64,000 bases of DNA from Basidiobolus meristosporus CBS 931.73 (GCA_002104905.1 MCFE01000112.1:62001-126000), one strand, 5' to 3'; shown: positions 21,155 to 34,168, numbered from the stretch's first letter. Numbers and translations: made by a program. Notes: generated by a model not told the origin, from the letters alone.

Positions 21155-21172
21155 AAGCTGTCACTCTCTGCA

Positions 21173-24100
21173 ATGTCTACTACTGCTATTACTGGAATTT
21201 TTCCCTCTGCTGAAAAGTTGAGTGGATCTAACTACCAAGTGTGGAAGGTGAAGATGAAGATGCTGCTGCAAGAAAGAGGCCTTTGGGATATTGTCATGGG
21301 AGAAGAATGCCCTCCTAAAAACGTGGGAAAGGAAGCCTTAAAGTACCAGAAGAAAGAACAAAGTGCCTTTAACTGCATTTGCCTTAATGTCAAGGACAAA
21401 TTGCTAATTCAATGCTCAAGAGCAAAACGGCAAAGAATGCCTGGAAAGCATTGGAAGACACCTACCAGTCATGTTCAGCTGCCAAGAAAATGTATCTGAG
21501 AAGAAAATTCTTTACTACAAAGATGCTGCCAGGAGAAGAAATGAAAAATTTAATTAACAGAATTACCCTGCTGGTAGATGAGATGGAATCTGTGGGCGTA
21601 CCAACTACTGATGAGGATGTGATAGTTACCATCCTGAATAGCCTGACAGACAAGTTTCAGGGCCTTGTATCAGCCCTAGAGTCCAGAACTGAAGATTTGA
21701 CCTTAAATTATTTATATGGAAGGCTCCTGGATGAAGAATTAAGAAAATCAAGCACCAATAAGAAGGAAGAAGAAAATGCTTTAATAAGCAATGATAACCA
21801 ACAAAGGAGGTACCCAAGACCCTACAAAGGCAGCAGCAACCTATTTTGCAACTACTGCAAAAGGAAAGGACACACATAAGACCGCTGTCTCAAAAAGAGA
21901 GATTATCAGCAAAAGAAGCCTGAATATGGAAATGCTGCAACAACTGAAGATAGACTATTCATATCTGCACTAAATATGACCGCAAACAAGGATTCTCAGA
22001 CGTGGTATATTGACTCTGGAGCTTCTCAACACTTTACACACCAAAAAGAACTTTTTACCCAATATCAAGAAATTCCAATTAAGAAGGTTTTCATGGGTGA
22101 CGATAGAACACTTGATGCAGTGGGAGAAGGAACTATCCAAGTAAACATTAGAAGCAGTGAAGGAAGCCATACACTGACCTTTAAAGAAGCACTCTATGTA
22201 CCAGAAATAGCCAAGAACCTACTCTGTGTAAGCAAGGCCACAGCAGAAGGACTCAGTTTCAGTTTTGACAATTCTGGATGCAGGATCACTGATCAAAATG
22301 GTGCCCATATTGCTTCAGGCTTCAGAGATCAGAATCTATACAAATTGATTTATATTCCATCATATCTGGAAGCCAATATAAGTAACCTAAAAGAAGAAAC
22401 ACCAATGCTTTGGCACAGGAGATTTGGACACATCAATTTTGATTATTTGCGTAAAATGATCAAAGATCAGCTAATTTCTGGAGTGAAAATTGATCCCCCA
22501 GCTAATTTGGAGCACTGTGAAGCCTGCATATATGGGAAACAAGCCAGACAACCGTTCAAGAGCTCTGGGTTAATCAAAACTAAGAAAAAATTAGATCTAA
22601 TTCACTCAGATCTGTGTGGACCTATGCAAAATTTATCCTTAGGCAGGATGAAGTATTTAATCACTTTTATTGATGATTATACAAGATACACATGGGTCTA
22701 CTTCATGGAGAGAAAGGAAGAAGCTCTGTCTAAGTTCAGGGAGTTTAAAGCCATGGTGGAGAGAGACACAGGTGAAAAAATCAAGAAAATACACTCTGAC
22801 AATGGTGGAGAATATACCTCAAAACTCTTCATCCACTTCTGCAAAATTCATGGGATAAAGCAAGAGACTACTGTACCATACTCCCCACAGCAAAATGGAG
22901 TAGCAGAACAAGCTAACAGATCAATAATTGATATGGCAAGATCTATGATCCATGATCAAGAATTATCCTATGATTTTTGGGCGGAATCAGTTGCCACTGC
23001 TGTATACCTTAAAAATAGGAGTTATAACAGAATACTTTGTGATTCTACTCCATATGAAGCATGGTATGGATATAGACCAAGTGCAGAACATCTAAGAATA
23101 TTTGGGTGTACAGCATATGCCAAAAAACTGGCTGGAAATCAGTCAACATTTGAGCCAAAAAGTGTAAAATGCATTTTTTTGGGCTACTGCAATGAGAGTA
23201 AGGCATACAGACTCTACAATACCAAAGCAAAGAAGCTGATCAAGTCCAGGGATGTGTTGTTTGATGAAAATTCAAAATTTTTGCAAAAAATGACATCAGA
23301 TGATGACGAAAATTTGATCTCAAGTCCACCAATTGTCAGGATTGAATCAGAGCAAAACAATGAAAATTTTTTCACTCCAGAGGACTCTACAACTGTGGTT
23401 CAGCCAGAATCAGTGCCCAGGAATATCCCAGAAGTGATCATTCCAGTATTAAATGCCTGGAGATCAAATCAGACAAGAAATGGCCCAAATTACTATATTA
23501 ATGAGGGTACAAACTTAGCCTATGCCTATTCAGTCCATATTGATGAACGCCAGACTGTAAATGAGGCCCTAAATAGCCCTCAGACAAAGTTTTGGAGATC
23601 TGCAATGACTGAGGAATATCAGGCCCTGATGGAAAATCAAACTTGGGACTTAGTCAAATTACCAATCAACCAAAAATCAATTGGATGCAGATGGGTCTTC
23701 AAGACAAAATACAAGGCTGATGGTACAACTGAAAGATACAAAGCAAGACTTGTAGCCAAAGGATACTCTCAAACAAAAGGACTTGACTATACTGAGACCT
23801 TTGCACCGGTAGCCAAGTTTAATTCCATCAGATTAATATTGGCTATTGCAGCCAAATATAAGTTTTTTATTCATCAAATGGATGTAAAAACTGCATTTTT
23901 GAATGGAGAACTTGATGAAGACGTGTATATGGACCAGCCTGATGGGTTTGTTGACCATGATAACCCCCATTTGGTCTGCAAGCTTAAAAAGTCACTATAT
24001 GGTCTCAAAAAATCACCAAGAGCCTGGAATTGCAAGATAGATTCTTATTTGGAACCTTTGAGTTGCAAAAGGAGTAATGCTGACTATAGTATATACTATA

Positions 24101-24333
24101 AGCCAGATAGAGCAAATCCAGTTCTATTAGCTCTATATGTGGATGATCTTATTATAGCCGCCAATAACCTAGAAACATTGGAAGAAACTAAATCCAGCCT
24201 ATCTAAGGAGTTCAAGATGTCTGATTTAGGAGAACTTAGTTACTACTTAGGGATTAAGTTCTCCATAGACAGAAGTACCCAGACTATCACCCTAAGCCAA
24301 TCCAAGTATATTCAGGATGTTCTAAAGAAGTAG
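21173..24333 (+). pseudogene. Ty1/copia gag-pol, best-preserved copy, with few breaks
   Basis: ATG at 21173 opens gag (UBN2-type: LSGSNYQVWKVKM). A 1-bp shift near 21410 moves reading to the frame of NAWKALEDTYQ. The zinc knuckle CNYCKRKGHT-stop-DRC carries a TAA at 21877-21879 between its His and last Cys. The same frame then runs open to 24333. Counting from M21976: protease DSGA (D13), pre-integrase HRRFGH and CEACIYGK, integrase with HSD and SPQQNGVAE, and RT (KARLVAKGYSQ, YVDD at 721-724). It stops at 24331-24333 just after QSKYIQDVLKK, where related elements continue with MEDCK. RNase H is missing. Two or three mutations separate this copy from an intact frame. Confidence 0.85.
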
Positions 24334-24533
24334 CAAATGGAAGACTGTAAACTGGCAGCTACCATTAGGATATTTGAGGATATAAAGCATGTAGTGTGCA
24401 GATTACAAGAAAAGCCCTAGTATGCTTGGTTGGCAGCATTAATGGTGAGTTCTAAGATTAATCTGTGCAAATATGAAACAAGTGCCCATGTAATTGATTG
24501 GATATCACAAGAAGTTCCTTTGGACTTAGGAAC
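24334..24533 (+). pseudogene. Residual copia 3' sequence
   Basis: The first codons after the stop still read QMEDCKLAATI in frame, the normal continuation of copia RT. After that only scraps remain (INGEF, then DWISQEVPLD), indicating that most of RNase H was deleted. Confidence 0.45.
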
Positions 24534-24902
24534 TGTTGAGATATAGGGCTATTTGGTATCATTCAGTAGCTAAAAATTCACTTGACAATTTTACACCTGT
24601 CTTGGTCACTGTGGGACTAACTCAGAGCCCTAACATTGCCACTTTTTTCAGATCTATTAGCTTATGATTATTCCCCTATAGTCAGCATTAAATTAGCACT
24701 TTTACTAAACATTATATACTAGCCCTGAAGCAGTTGCAGAATGTTCCTGAAAGATGAAAAACCCTGCTTACTTAGTATTACAGCTGTATTACTTCTACAA
24801 AGGTAAAAATACTGAGCTTCTTTATGACTTAATAACAGTTAACCTCTTATCACTCTTACCTGATAAGTTCCTAGTAACCAAATCACTTCTTAAATTGCAA
24901 CA
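24534..24902 (+). repeat. Copia LTR (TGTTGAGATATAGGGC type), 369 bp
   Basis: Full-length match to the LTR family at 38625, 40891 and 19502: TGTTGAGA, TTTGGTATCATTCAG, CTTGGTCACTGTGGGACTAAC, ATTATTCCCCTATAGTCA, ending AAATTGCAACA. It follows the truncated copia but differs from the LTR-like sequence upstream of 21141, so it may be a separate solo LTR. Confidence 0.7.
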
Positions 24903-25328
24903 GGAACCATGCACAACACTACTACAGAGACAGATTCTAATTTGTATCAGGATCTAATAGATTGTAGGATTTTACTTCAGCTGAGCATCAATAAACTAGT
25001 GGAGTAAGCTAAGTGTAAGCAAAAGCTATTCAGTGCTTCTAATGCAAAAATGCAACAATATGGAGTATATTTTTATACACATGGCTCATAGCAGCAGTTC
25101 TGAGTAGTCAGGGGATGCCACTGGCTCAAATTGCTAGTTATTCAGTTTAAATTCAGTTCAACCAGTCCACATGTTTATACTCTTGTGTATTCATATATTT
25201 ATTCAATGATGCCTTTTGGGAGGACTTTGGGTAGCAGATGCACTACAACAGTACACCTATTGTTCAAATTAGTTCTGAGATTTGAAAGAGTGCTTTGTAG
25301 TTATATTCTGTCTTTTAAGTCTTATCAT
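24903..25328. other. No recognisable gene
   Basis: AT-rich sequence with no motif I can assign. The short open frames here (for example 25131-25331) show no recognisable domain. Confidence 0.4.
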
Positions 25329-25676
25329 TAGTATGCAAAGTATGGCTGTAAGAGTTGTAGATGAATAGGGAGTTTAGCAACTATTGTATTCACTAAAACA
25401 TGAGCTAATTTTTATTGAGGTTTCAGCCTCTCCTTATGTACTCTTTGCTAGATCTGTGGCTTACCAATCATTTATTTTAATCTAGACTGTGACTGATGAC
25501 TCATATAATGGCATCACCCTCAATCAATAGAATGAAGCTTAGCTTAATTATTCTTAGCTGATTAGGATCTGCTGATTCTTCTGGTAACAGATAATACTAA
25601 TCTGATAGCAAGTACTGATATACTGTAGGCTAATATCCGCTGCTAAATATCTGGACTAAAAATGGATCCAACTTAG
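25329..25676 (-). repeat. Diverged gypsy LTR, second subfamily (truncated)
   Basis: Matches the solo LTR at 43827-44195 (GTAAGAGTTGTAGATGAA, then TGAGGTTTCAGC, then GTAACAGATAATACT) rather than the 45547 type. The end is cut where the LTR of the neighbouring gypsy begins near 25677. Confidence 0.65.
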
Positions 25677-25970
25677 TAAAGTTTATTGAGGTTCCAGCAG
25701 CTCCTTATATACATTTTGTCAGATCAATTGCTGACTGATTGCATTTTTATTGAAGGTTGTGGCTGATGACTCATTTGATTGCATCATCATCACGCAATAG
25801 AATCCTACCTAATATTTTTATTTCTGTCTGATAAGAAACTGCTGATTCATTTGCTGACTAATGCTACTAATATGGAAGACAACACTGTTTGACTGATAGG
25901 CGAAACATATAACCAATTGGCTTGACTAAAAGCTGATCTAAGTTACACATTCAAGCAGTATATCATAACA
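25677..25970 (-). repeat. Truncated gypsy LTR at the left end of a tandem gypsy array
   Basis: About 294 bp of the 45547-type LTR in reverse (TTTATTGAGGTTCCAGCAGC to ATATCATAACA), lacking its outer ~75 bp. It is followed by the polypurine-tract complement and gypsy pol. Confidence 0.7.
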
Positions 25971-28900
25971 TACGCCCTACTAAAGTTGAGAGGGTTCTCC
26001 TGAATCTCTTTTCTTGTGATACCAATATCCTGATGGTTCAATAATGTTGGCAAATCTTGCAAGCTTGACTCTGCCCCAATGGTCTAAATCCTCCCAGATA
26101 TTCCCTTGTCTGCCCACTAGTTGGTAAGTTGCAAAGGTATATTCTCTGATGATTTTAAGAGGTCCTGTTCAATGTAGCTCAAATTTCTTCCAAGTGTTGT
26201 TTCTCAGCAATACATAGTTCCCAACTGTCAATGCTTCTGGTGATATAGTCTTATCAAATCTCTGCTTCATCCTTTCTGCACTTTGAGAGAGTTTGTCCTG
26301 TGCCTTGTGATGTCTTTGTTCCAGCTGCTGGTGTTAACTTAGCTCACAGAGCTCATCTTCTAAGTTATCTGTAAGCTTTAGTTGATTGAGATATCCTAGA
26401 ACTCTTGGCTCACATACATACACTAAGTAATAAGGCAATTGTTGGGTGATGTTGTGTACTCTAGCTCTGCATGCATAAGGTGCTTGGTATACATACTCAT
26501 CCCATCTAGTAACAGCTCCATTTGCCTACTTAGGCAGCATTTTTCCAAATAATCAACTAAACTGCTAAGTGGCTCCATTATTTCTAGGGTGATATGCTAA
26601 GGCTTACAAGTGTTTGATCAGCTGCATCTTCTGGTAAGCTTCAAATGTCCTTACCATAAAGCTTGTTCCTTTGCTGAATAAGATCTTTACAGGGCATCCA
26701 AGCTCCATAGGGATCTCATGTTAGATAAAACTTGCAACTTCTTGCGCACTGGCTACATGTATTGCTGTAGCCACCAGCCATTTAGTGACATGGTTAATTG
26801 CTACTAGGATCCTACAATTGCATTTCCTGGTCATTGGCAGCCTTCCAAAAAGGCCAATTCCCCATATTTCATATGGTCTTAAAGGCTCCAAGGGAAATAG
26901 TTCAGCAATTTTCTGTGGTTGGCCTTGGTTGCTTTGGCAATTTGGGCATGTTTTCACTAGCAGAGGTCAGTTTCTTGGATTCAAAGGCAACTGGGTAGTC
27001 TTTTTCCTGGAGTTCTTGGCTCCAAACTCCAACAATTGCAAAATCTCAAGCATCTGTGCAAAGAGTAAACTCTTTTCTGAACTCAGGTATTCTTAAGCTT
27101 GGCAGCTTAGCAAGTTCATTCTTGAGTGTCTGAAAGACAGTCTCACTAGCAATGTCCCATTTCTGGTATTGTCTTTCTTCAGGATATCAACTAAAGGGGC
27201 TACAATACTTGCAAAGAACTTGATAAATCTTCAATAATGGGAAATCATTAACAGATGATCTGAGTTCTGAAATGCTATGGGGCTGCTTCAGATTCTTGAT
27301 AACTTCTACCTTCTTAAGGTCTAAAGTCACTCCTGTGCTAGTCACTATGGGTCCCATATATTCAATATGCTACCTGAAAAGCTTGCACTTGGCTAGCTTA
27401 CAGAATAGCTTGTTCTCTATTAGCTTCTTCATGATCTGTTCAATGTACACCAAGTGATCATCTTCTATCTTGCTGTATAGCAACTTGTCATCTGGGTAAA
27501 GTATCACAAGCCTGTCTAAGTACTCTTGGAAGGCAGTGTGTATCAGAGTCATGAATGTTGCAGGGGCATTAGTGAGGCCAAAACACATAACTTAGTACTC
27601 CTAATATCCATATCTGGTCCTGAATGCTGTCTTAGGGATGTCTTATGGCTTCACCCTAATCTGGTTGCATCCTCACATGAAGTCAATCTTGCTGAATGTT
27701 GCGGCTCCATTGAGGAGGTCAGAATCTCAGCAATCCAAGGTATAGGGTAAGTATTCTTCATGGTTGCTGAGTTGATGGCTCTGAGTCAAAGCACATCCTC
27801 ATTCTTCCATCCTTATATTTCACATAGAGTACTGGTGCTCCCCAAGGTGACTTGCTGGGTCTGATATATCCTGTCTCCTAAAGACTTCCAACTCCAATGG
27901 ATTAATTCTGTAGGGTGTCTTACTAACTGGAGGGCTATCTCCTGTGTCAATGGCATAATCCACATCTCCAACTGGTGGTGGGCTTACAAGCCCATCTGGA
28001 AATACATCTGAATATTTCCTCTAAAGAGTCTGAACCCTCTGGGATGCTGGAGTAGAGGAACCATCCTGTAATACTGCCATAAGGAACATCTAAGTGCTTT
28101 TTCTAAGTGCTCCACAGAAATGTGACTGGCTAAGCTCACTAGTTTCACACATACTGGAATTGACCAAGTAGAAATCCAGCCTGGCAGATAATAACCATAG
28201 GTCTTGTTGTCCTTCTGGATCTGAGTAGCATGGGTTCTTGAGTTGATTGATGGATTACAACAAAATAGCAAGGTTTTTCCAAGTACAAGGTCAAACTTGC
28301 GGTTTCTAAATATATTGGCCTGCAGCTCTTCTTCATAGCCATTGATCTTGATCCTTACTTGCTGAGTAATACCATTGATTATGCAAGAATTCTCATCAGC
28401 TATTGCAACTGAAGTTAACTTGGTGGGTTCTAAGCTAATGCCAGCTTTCAAAGCAAATTGCTCTGACATGTACTCAAGTAATGCTCCTAGTCAATCATCA
28501 TCTTGGCAGGTACTCCATTGATTACCCCATTCAGGTTTAATAGCTTCCCTGAGTTTGAGGTCATCTGGGAAAGGTATTCTTCTGTCATATGGAAGGTGAA
28601 TTTTGAGTCTTCTTCAAGTTCATCCTCTATTTTACTATGCTCAAGGGCTTCAATATGGTTAAGGATTCTTGAGGGCTGGTGTCCATTTTGTCACTTTGGG
28701 CAGTACTTTGCAATATGTCCCTGCTGGTGGCAATTAAAGTAAAGTCCCTTCTTCTTTAATGCATCTGAGGTTGGATTCTTCTGCACAGCATCCGTATCCA
28801 TTGACACTGCTTCTGATTGTCTTCTTGATAGTGATAGTAGCCACTCTGACTAGTCATTGTGGCCTTCAACCCCAAACATAGCTGAGCCATAGCCAATGGC

Positions 28901-29564
28901 AATATCAATGGCTTCTTTAGTATTCTGAGGTCTTCAATAATGCACTTCCTTGCAAGTTCTTTCTTTCAACACATCAATAAGGTATTGTATTTTATTCTGG
29001 AGGTCCATTCTTTCAATTTGTCCATGTAGACATCCATATTCATAGATGCACTCTTGGACCATTCCTTTCTGTCTCAGTGTCTTCAACTATCTTCCTAGTA
29101 GTGTTTGCTGGTGTGGGGGCTCATAAGCATCCTGAATATCCAGCAGAAGCTCATTTCAGGTAGAGATTGTAGAGCATCCCATCATGGTGGCTGAACTGAT
29201 TGTGTTGTGCTTCAACACTAAAGCTGCATTGGCCAGGTAAGAGGCTGCATAATGTAACTTGCTTTCTGGATCAGTTTTCTTAGCCTTGAAAGCTTCTGCA
29301 ATCTGGATGTGCCAAGCTCCCAGGTTTTCATTGACTCTACCATGGTACTGGTTGACCTTACACTTTAGTTGCTCTTTACAGGGTTTGGCTGGTTCTACAC
29401 CATTGTTAATCATTGCTTGTTGCTGCTAGCTAAGGATTTGGAGTAACCGTTGCTGTTGGGCCAGGATTTGATGCATGGCATTTTTGCATTCATGATATTC
29501 TGACATCTTGGAGGAGGCCTCTTCTTTCTTCAGGAGGGAGATTTCTGGTTATTACTGCTACCAA
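25971..29564 (-). pseudogene. Ty3/gypsy gag-pol relic, first body of tandem array
   Basis: Minus strand. Gag lies at 28880-29510 ([14 protein letters not shown] and MMGCSTIST kept), the zinc knuckle at about 28640-28750, protease at 28000-28500 and RT at 27180-27900. A deletion of several hundred bp near 26959 joins RNase H to the integrase zinc region (KTCPNC). Integrase is at 26150-26960. Many stops. It lacks the 21-bp gag deletion and the two shared nonsense codons seen in the second body, so it belongs to a different sublineage. Confidence 0.75.
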
Positions 29565-29933
29565 TGTTACAAGTCTTGATATAAGGGTTGTAGAGGAATA
29601 GGGAGCTTAGCTAGTATTGTATTCACTAGAACTTGAAGTGATTTTTATTGAGGTTCCAGCAGCTCCTTATATATATTTTGCCAGATCAGTTGCTGACTAA
29701 TTGTATTTCCTAATGTAGGCTGCGTCTGATGAATCATTTCATTGCATCATCATCACCCAATTAGATCCTACTTAATATAACTATTTCTGTCTGATAAGGA
29801 TCTGCTGATTCATCTGTTGACTAATACTACTGATTTGATACGTAACACCAATATACTGATAGGCTAAACATAAAACTAATTGGTTTAACTAACAGCTGAT
29901 CTAACTTAAACATTCAGGCAGTAGATCATAACA
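29565..29933 (-). repeat. Gypsy LTR shared between two tandem gypsy bodies
   Basis: 369 bp, TGTTACAAGTCTTGATATAAG to GATCATAACA on plus. On its left is a primer-binding-site complement (ACTGCTACCAA) of the body at 25971. On its right is the polypurine complement (TTCTCCCCC) of the body at 29934. One LTR thus serves as 5' LTR for one body and 3' LTR for the next. Confidence 0.85.
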
Positions 29934-32575
29934 TTCTCCCCCATTAAAGTTGAGAGGGTTCTCCTGAATCTCTTTTCTTGGGATACCAATATCTTGATGG
30001 TTCAGTATTGTTGGCAAGTCTTGCAAGCTTGAGTCTGTCTCTATGAACTAAATCTTCCCAGATATTCCCTTATTTATCCACTAGTTGGTAAGTTGCAAAT
30101 GGGCATTCTCTGACAATCTTGAATGATCCTGTCCATTGTGGCTCAAACTTCTTACAAGTGTTGTTTCTTAGCAGTACAAAGTTCCCAACTGTCAATGCTT
30201 GTGGTGTTATGGTCTTATCAAATCTCTGCTTCATCTTTTCTGCACTCTGAGATACCTTGGCCTGTGCCTCTTGATATCTTTGTTCCAATTGCTGGTGTCT
30301 ACTGGGCTGACTGAGTTCATCTTCTAAGGCGTCTGTAAGCTTGGGTTGTGTGAGATCTCCTGGAATCCTTGGCTCACATCCATATACTAAGCAAAATGGT
30401 GATTATTGGGTAGTGTTGTGCACTCTAACTCTGCAGGCAAAAAAGTGCTTGATCTATATACTCATCCCATCTACTGACAGCTCCATTTGCATACTTGGTC
30501 AGCATTTTTCCAAATAATCCATTAAGGCGTTCAGTGACTCCATTGGTTCTGGGGTGCTATGCTGAGGTTTTCAAGTGTTTGATCTGCTACATTTCCAGGT
30601 CAGCTTCCAATGTTTTTGCCATAAAGTTTGCTCCTCTATCCGATAAAATCTCCACAGGGCATCCAAACTTCATCAGGATCTCATGGTAAATGAAACTTGC
30701 AACTTCTTGTTCACTGGCTATTGGTACAGCTTTAGCAACTGGCCATTTAGTAGCATAGTCAATTGCTACTAGGATCCAACAGTTGCATTTCCTGGTGGTT
30801 GGCAGTCTTCCAATAAAGTCAATTCCCCATCTCTCAAATGGTCTTACAGGCTCCAAAGGGAAGAGTTTGGCAATTCTTTGTGGCTGGCCTTGATTGATTT
30901 GGCAGTCTGGGCATGTTTTCACTAGCTTCTCAATATCTTGTCTCATTCTGGGCCACCATGCTCTGGCTTTCAGAAGGCTATAGGTTCCTTCAATCCCAAA
31001 ATGTCCATATCCATGATATAGCTTATGTATTGAATCCAGGCAAGCAACATAAGGACAATAGGCAATAGGGCTTCCATCAACAATCTGGTGGAGTACTTCA
31101 TCCTCTACTACAAATTTGCTGTCTTCCTCCCGGATTATCTTCTTGATCTCTTCATACACCTCATTATGAATTGCTTTGTCCTCCAAGTACTGTGGTAATA
31201 AGCTAGGCCAATCTGACTCATACACCAAGTTGAGTTGTGCCACTTGTTTTAATCTTGATAAGGCATCAGCAACCGTGTTGTTTTTCCAAGGGCTGTAGAC
31301 AATCTCCAAGTCAAATTGCTGAATGTATTCACTCCATCTTGTCATTCTTCTGGATAGAACCTTCCAAGTAAATATACACTTGAGTGAGGCATGACCAGTC
31401 TTTACAGTGCATTTGACTCCTTCAATATAGCATCTTCATGTATTCAGGCAGTGTATTATTGGAAGCATCTCCTTCTCATGCACCGGATAGTTTTGTTCTG
31501 CTAAGTTCAGTTTTTTGGATTCAAAGGCAACTGGGTAGCTCTTTCCCTTGTTTTCTTGGCTCAGTACTCCACCAAGTGCATAATCTGAAGCAGCTGTGCA
31601 CAGGGTAAACTCTTTTCTGAAGTCAGGTATTCTTAAGCTTGGCAGCTTAGCAAGTTCATTCTTGAGCATCTGAAAGGCAGTCTCACAGGCTATGTCCCAC
31701 TTGTAGGTGTTGTCTTTCTTGAGGATATCAGTTCAAGGGGCTGCAATGCTTGCAAAGGACTTGACAAATCTCCAATAATAGGATACCATTCCAAGGAATG
31801 ATCTGAGTTCTGATATGCTATGGGGCAGGTTCAAATTCTTGATAACTTCAACCTTCTTAGGGTCTAAGGTCACTCTGGTGCTAGTCACTATGTGTCCCAG
31901 ATATTTAATGTGTTCCTTGAAGAATTCACACTTGGCTAGCTTGCCATATAGCTTGTTGAGAGGTCTTCAATAATTCACTTCCTTGCAAGTTCTTTCTTTC
32001 AACCCATCAATAAAGTATTCAACTTGATCCAGGGGGTCCATTCTTTCAATTTGTCCAAGTAGACATCTGTACTCATAGATATATTCTTGCACCATTCCTT
32101 TCTGTCTGAGTGTCTTTAACTTCCTTCTTAGTAGTGTCTGCTGGTGAGGAGCTTCAAAAGCATCCTGAATTTCCAACACAAACTCATCCCAGGTAGAGAT
32201 TGTAGAGCATCCCATCATAGTGGCCTACCTGATCTTGTTGTGGTACCACTGTAAAGCTGCATAATGCAACTTACTTTCTGGAGCAATTCCTTTAGCCTTA
32301 AAAGCTTCTTCAATCTGGAAGAGCCAAGTTCCCAGGTTTTATTGACTCTGCCATGGTACCTGTTGACCTTCACACTAAAGTTACTCTTGACAGGGCTTTG
32401 CTGGCTCTGGGCCATGGTAGTCATTCCTTGTTGCTGTTGGCTGAGGATCTGGAGTAACTGTTGCTGTTGGGCCAGGATCTGTTGCATGGCATTCTTCCAT
32501 TCTTGATTGTGCAACATCTTGAGGGTGGTTTCTTCCTTCTTCAGGAGGGAGGTTTCTGGTTATTGCTGCTACCAA
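29934..32575 (-). pseudogene. Ty3/gypsy gag-pol relic, second body, large internal deletion
   Basis: Minus strand. Gag is at 31960-32530. It includes HYAALQWYH, which lacks 7 codons present in the intact element. The zinc knuckle, protease and most of RT are deleted at the junction near 31957. The rest of RT/RNase H is at 31000-31957 and integrase at 30060-31000. The longest open piece, 30587-31345, spans RNase H tail to integrase ([20 protein letters not shown]). It ends at a TAG (30587-30589) found at the same codon in two other copies. A TGA at 31733-31735 is shared with the copy at 52411. Confidence 0.8.
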
Positions 32576-32943
32576 TGTTACAAGTCTTGATATAGGAGTT
32601 GTAGAGGAATAGGGAGTTTAGCTAGTATTGTATTCACTAAAACTTAAATGATTTTTATTGAGGTTCCAGCAGCTCCTTATATACATTTTGCCAGATCAGT
32701 TGCTGACTAATTGTATATCCTAATGTAGGCTGTGACTGATGAATCATTTGATTGCATCATCATCACCCAATTAGATCCTACTTAATATAACTATTTCTAT
32801 CTGGTAAGGATCTGCTGATTCATCTGCTGACTAATACTACTGATTTGTTAGATAATACTGATATACTGATAGGCTAAACATAAAACTAATTGATATAACT
32901 AACAACTGATCTAACTCAATCATTTAGGCGGTAGATCATAACA
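32576..32943 (-). repeat. Gypsy LTR, right end of tandem array
   Basis: 368 bp, TGTTACAAGTCTTGATATAGG to GATCATAACA. On its left is the primer-binding complement GCTGCTACCAA. It ends the LTR-body-LTR-body-LTR array. Confidence 0.85.
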
Positions 32944-32950
32944 TTAGTGT

Positions 32951-33690
32951 GTGTAGTTGACAGCAGCAACTGTTGGCTATCAGAAAGCTTTATTCAACTA
33001 GGAATCTGCAATCCGTTATCCTCATTGAGTATATGGAAATAACTACTAGGTACTCACAAAGCATTCAATATTTTTGTATTGAGGTATGGTTCACTATGCA
33101 CTGATTGTAGCAGCAATTACTTGCTGTTTTCAATATCATATCAGTAGATGAAACATATATCAGGATACACCTACAGCCCAGAAGCAGCAGCTTTTGAGTG
33201 GGCACCATGTCAGCCATGCAAATGCATAGACATGCTTGCATCTGCACATTTCATAGCAGCAACTGTTGGCTGTCAGAACATTTCACTGATGTAAGAGATA
33301 TTTGCATCTTGATTTTAGTTATGAGCAAGAATTGGCAGTTGCTCAATGCTCACACAACAGGCAATATGAAATATAGAAATATGCTCTAATATACTTACTC
33401 ATAGCAGCAAGTATTTGCTGTCACATTATCAGCGTGAGTAATAAAGGTATATGGTAGTTGTGCAAATGATCTGATTCCAGTAGCTGCTATGATATTCCAA
33501 TGTCACTGATACATTTAAGTGCATCTACTTGTATTCATAGCTCACAGCAGTTACTGTTGGCTGTTAGAATCAATTAAACATACTGATAAGCAATAAGGGC
33601 TACAGCTACTACTCAGATACTGTCATTCATGAAGAAGAATTCTGGAGTAGTACAGATGGGCAAATATGGTTGAGTGGTTTGTTTTATTAC
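32951..33690 (+). repeat. Degenerate ~150-bp tandem repeat with AGCAGCAA...TTG(G)CTGT hairpin (A)
   Basis: Five units start at about 32951, 33104, 33252, 33404 and 33542, spaced roughly 138-152 bp. Each opens with a motif like AGCAGCAACTGTTGGCTGTC, in which GCAGCAA/CAGCAAC can pair with TTGGCTG/TTGCTG. Between motifs the units have diverged. The same five-unit array is present at 44793-45510. Confidence 0.6.
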
Positions 33691-33984
33691 AATATCCCTT
33701 GCTGCTATACTGAATGTTTGAGTGAGAAATAGATATTGAGGTTATAACATTATTTTACAAGCATCTGCAAGTAGACACCTTGGGCAAGTGTCAAAATAAC
33801 TAATATCAGGGAGAGCATTGCAGCTCAGTTGATAATGTGATAATCACATGACAATAGCTCAGGTGTAAAAGCTAAAAATATAGGGTTATACAGCATAAAA
33901 ATAGGCAATAAGAGATATTAGTTATTTTTGGGTCAGAGAAAATCAGTTAGGGCCCTGAATTCTCTGACTTAGTGAACTTGATCA

Positions 33985-34168
33985 AGTTCATCCAAATGAC
34001 CCTTATAGGACTTATCTACTAGTAGATACCCAAGTAATTATTCTAGATGCCTTAGTTCATAGGGATAGACTCAAGTTAGGAAGACTTCCAGAGAATGAGC
34101 AACAATCCAGATACTGTTGCCTTAAAAGAAAGGACTCAGGAGAATCATCTCAATCTTAGTCAGAGATA
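33985..34168 (+). pseudogene. Gypsy pol 3' end relic
   Basis: Encodes a decayed integrase C-terminus ([14 protein letters not shown], then RKDSGESSQS and a stop). It is equivalent to the last ~50 residues of the intact gypsy protein. Its paralogue lies at 51945-52190. Confidence 0.6.
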
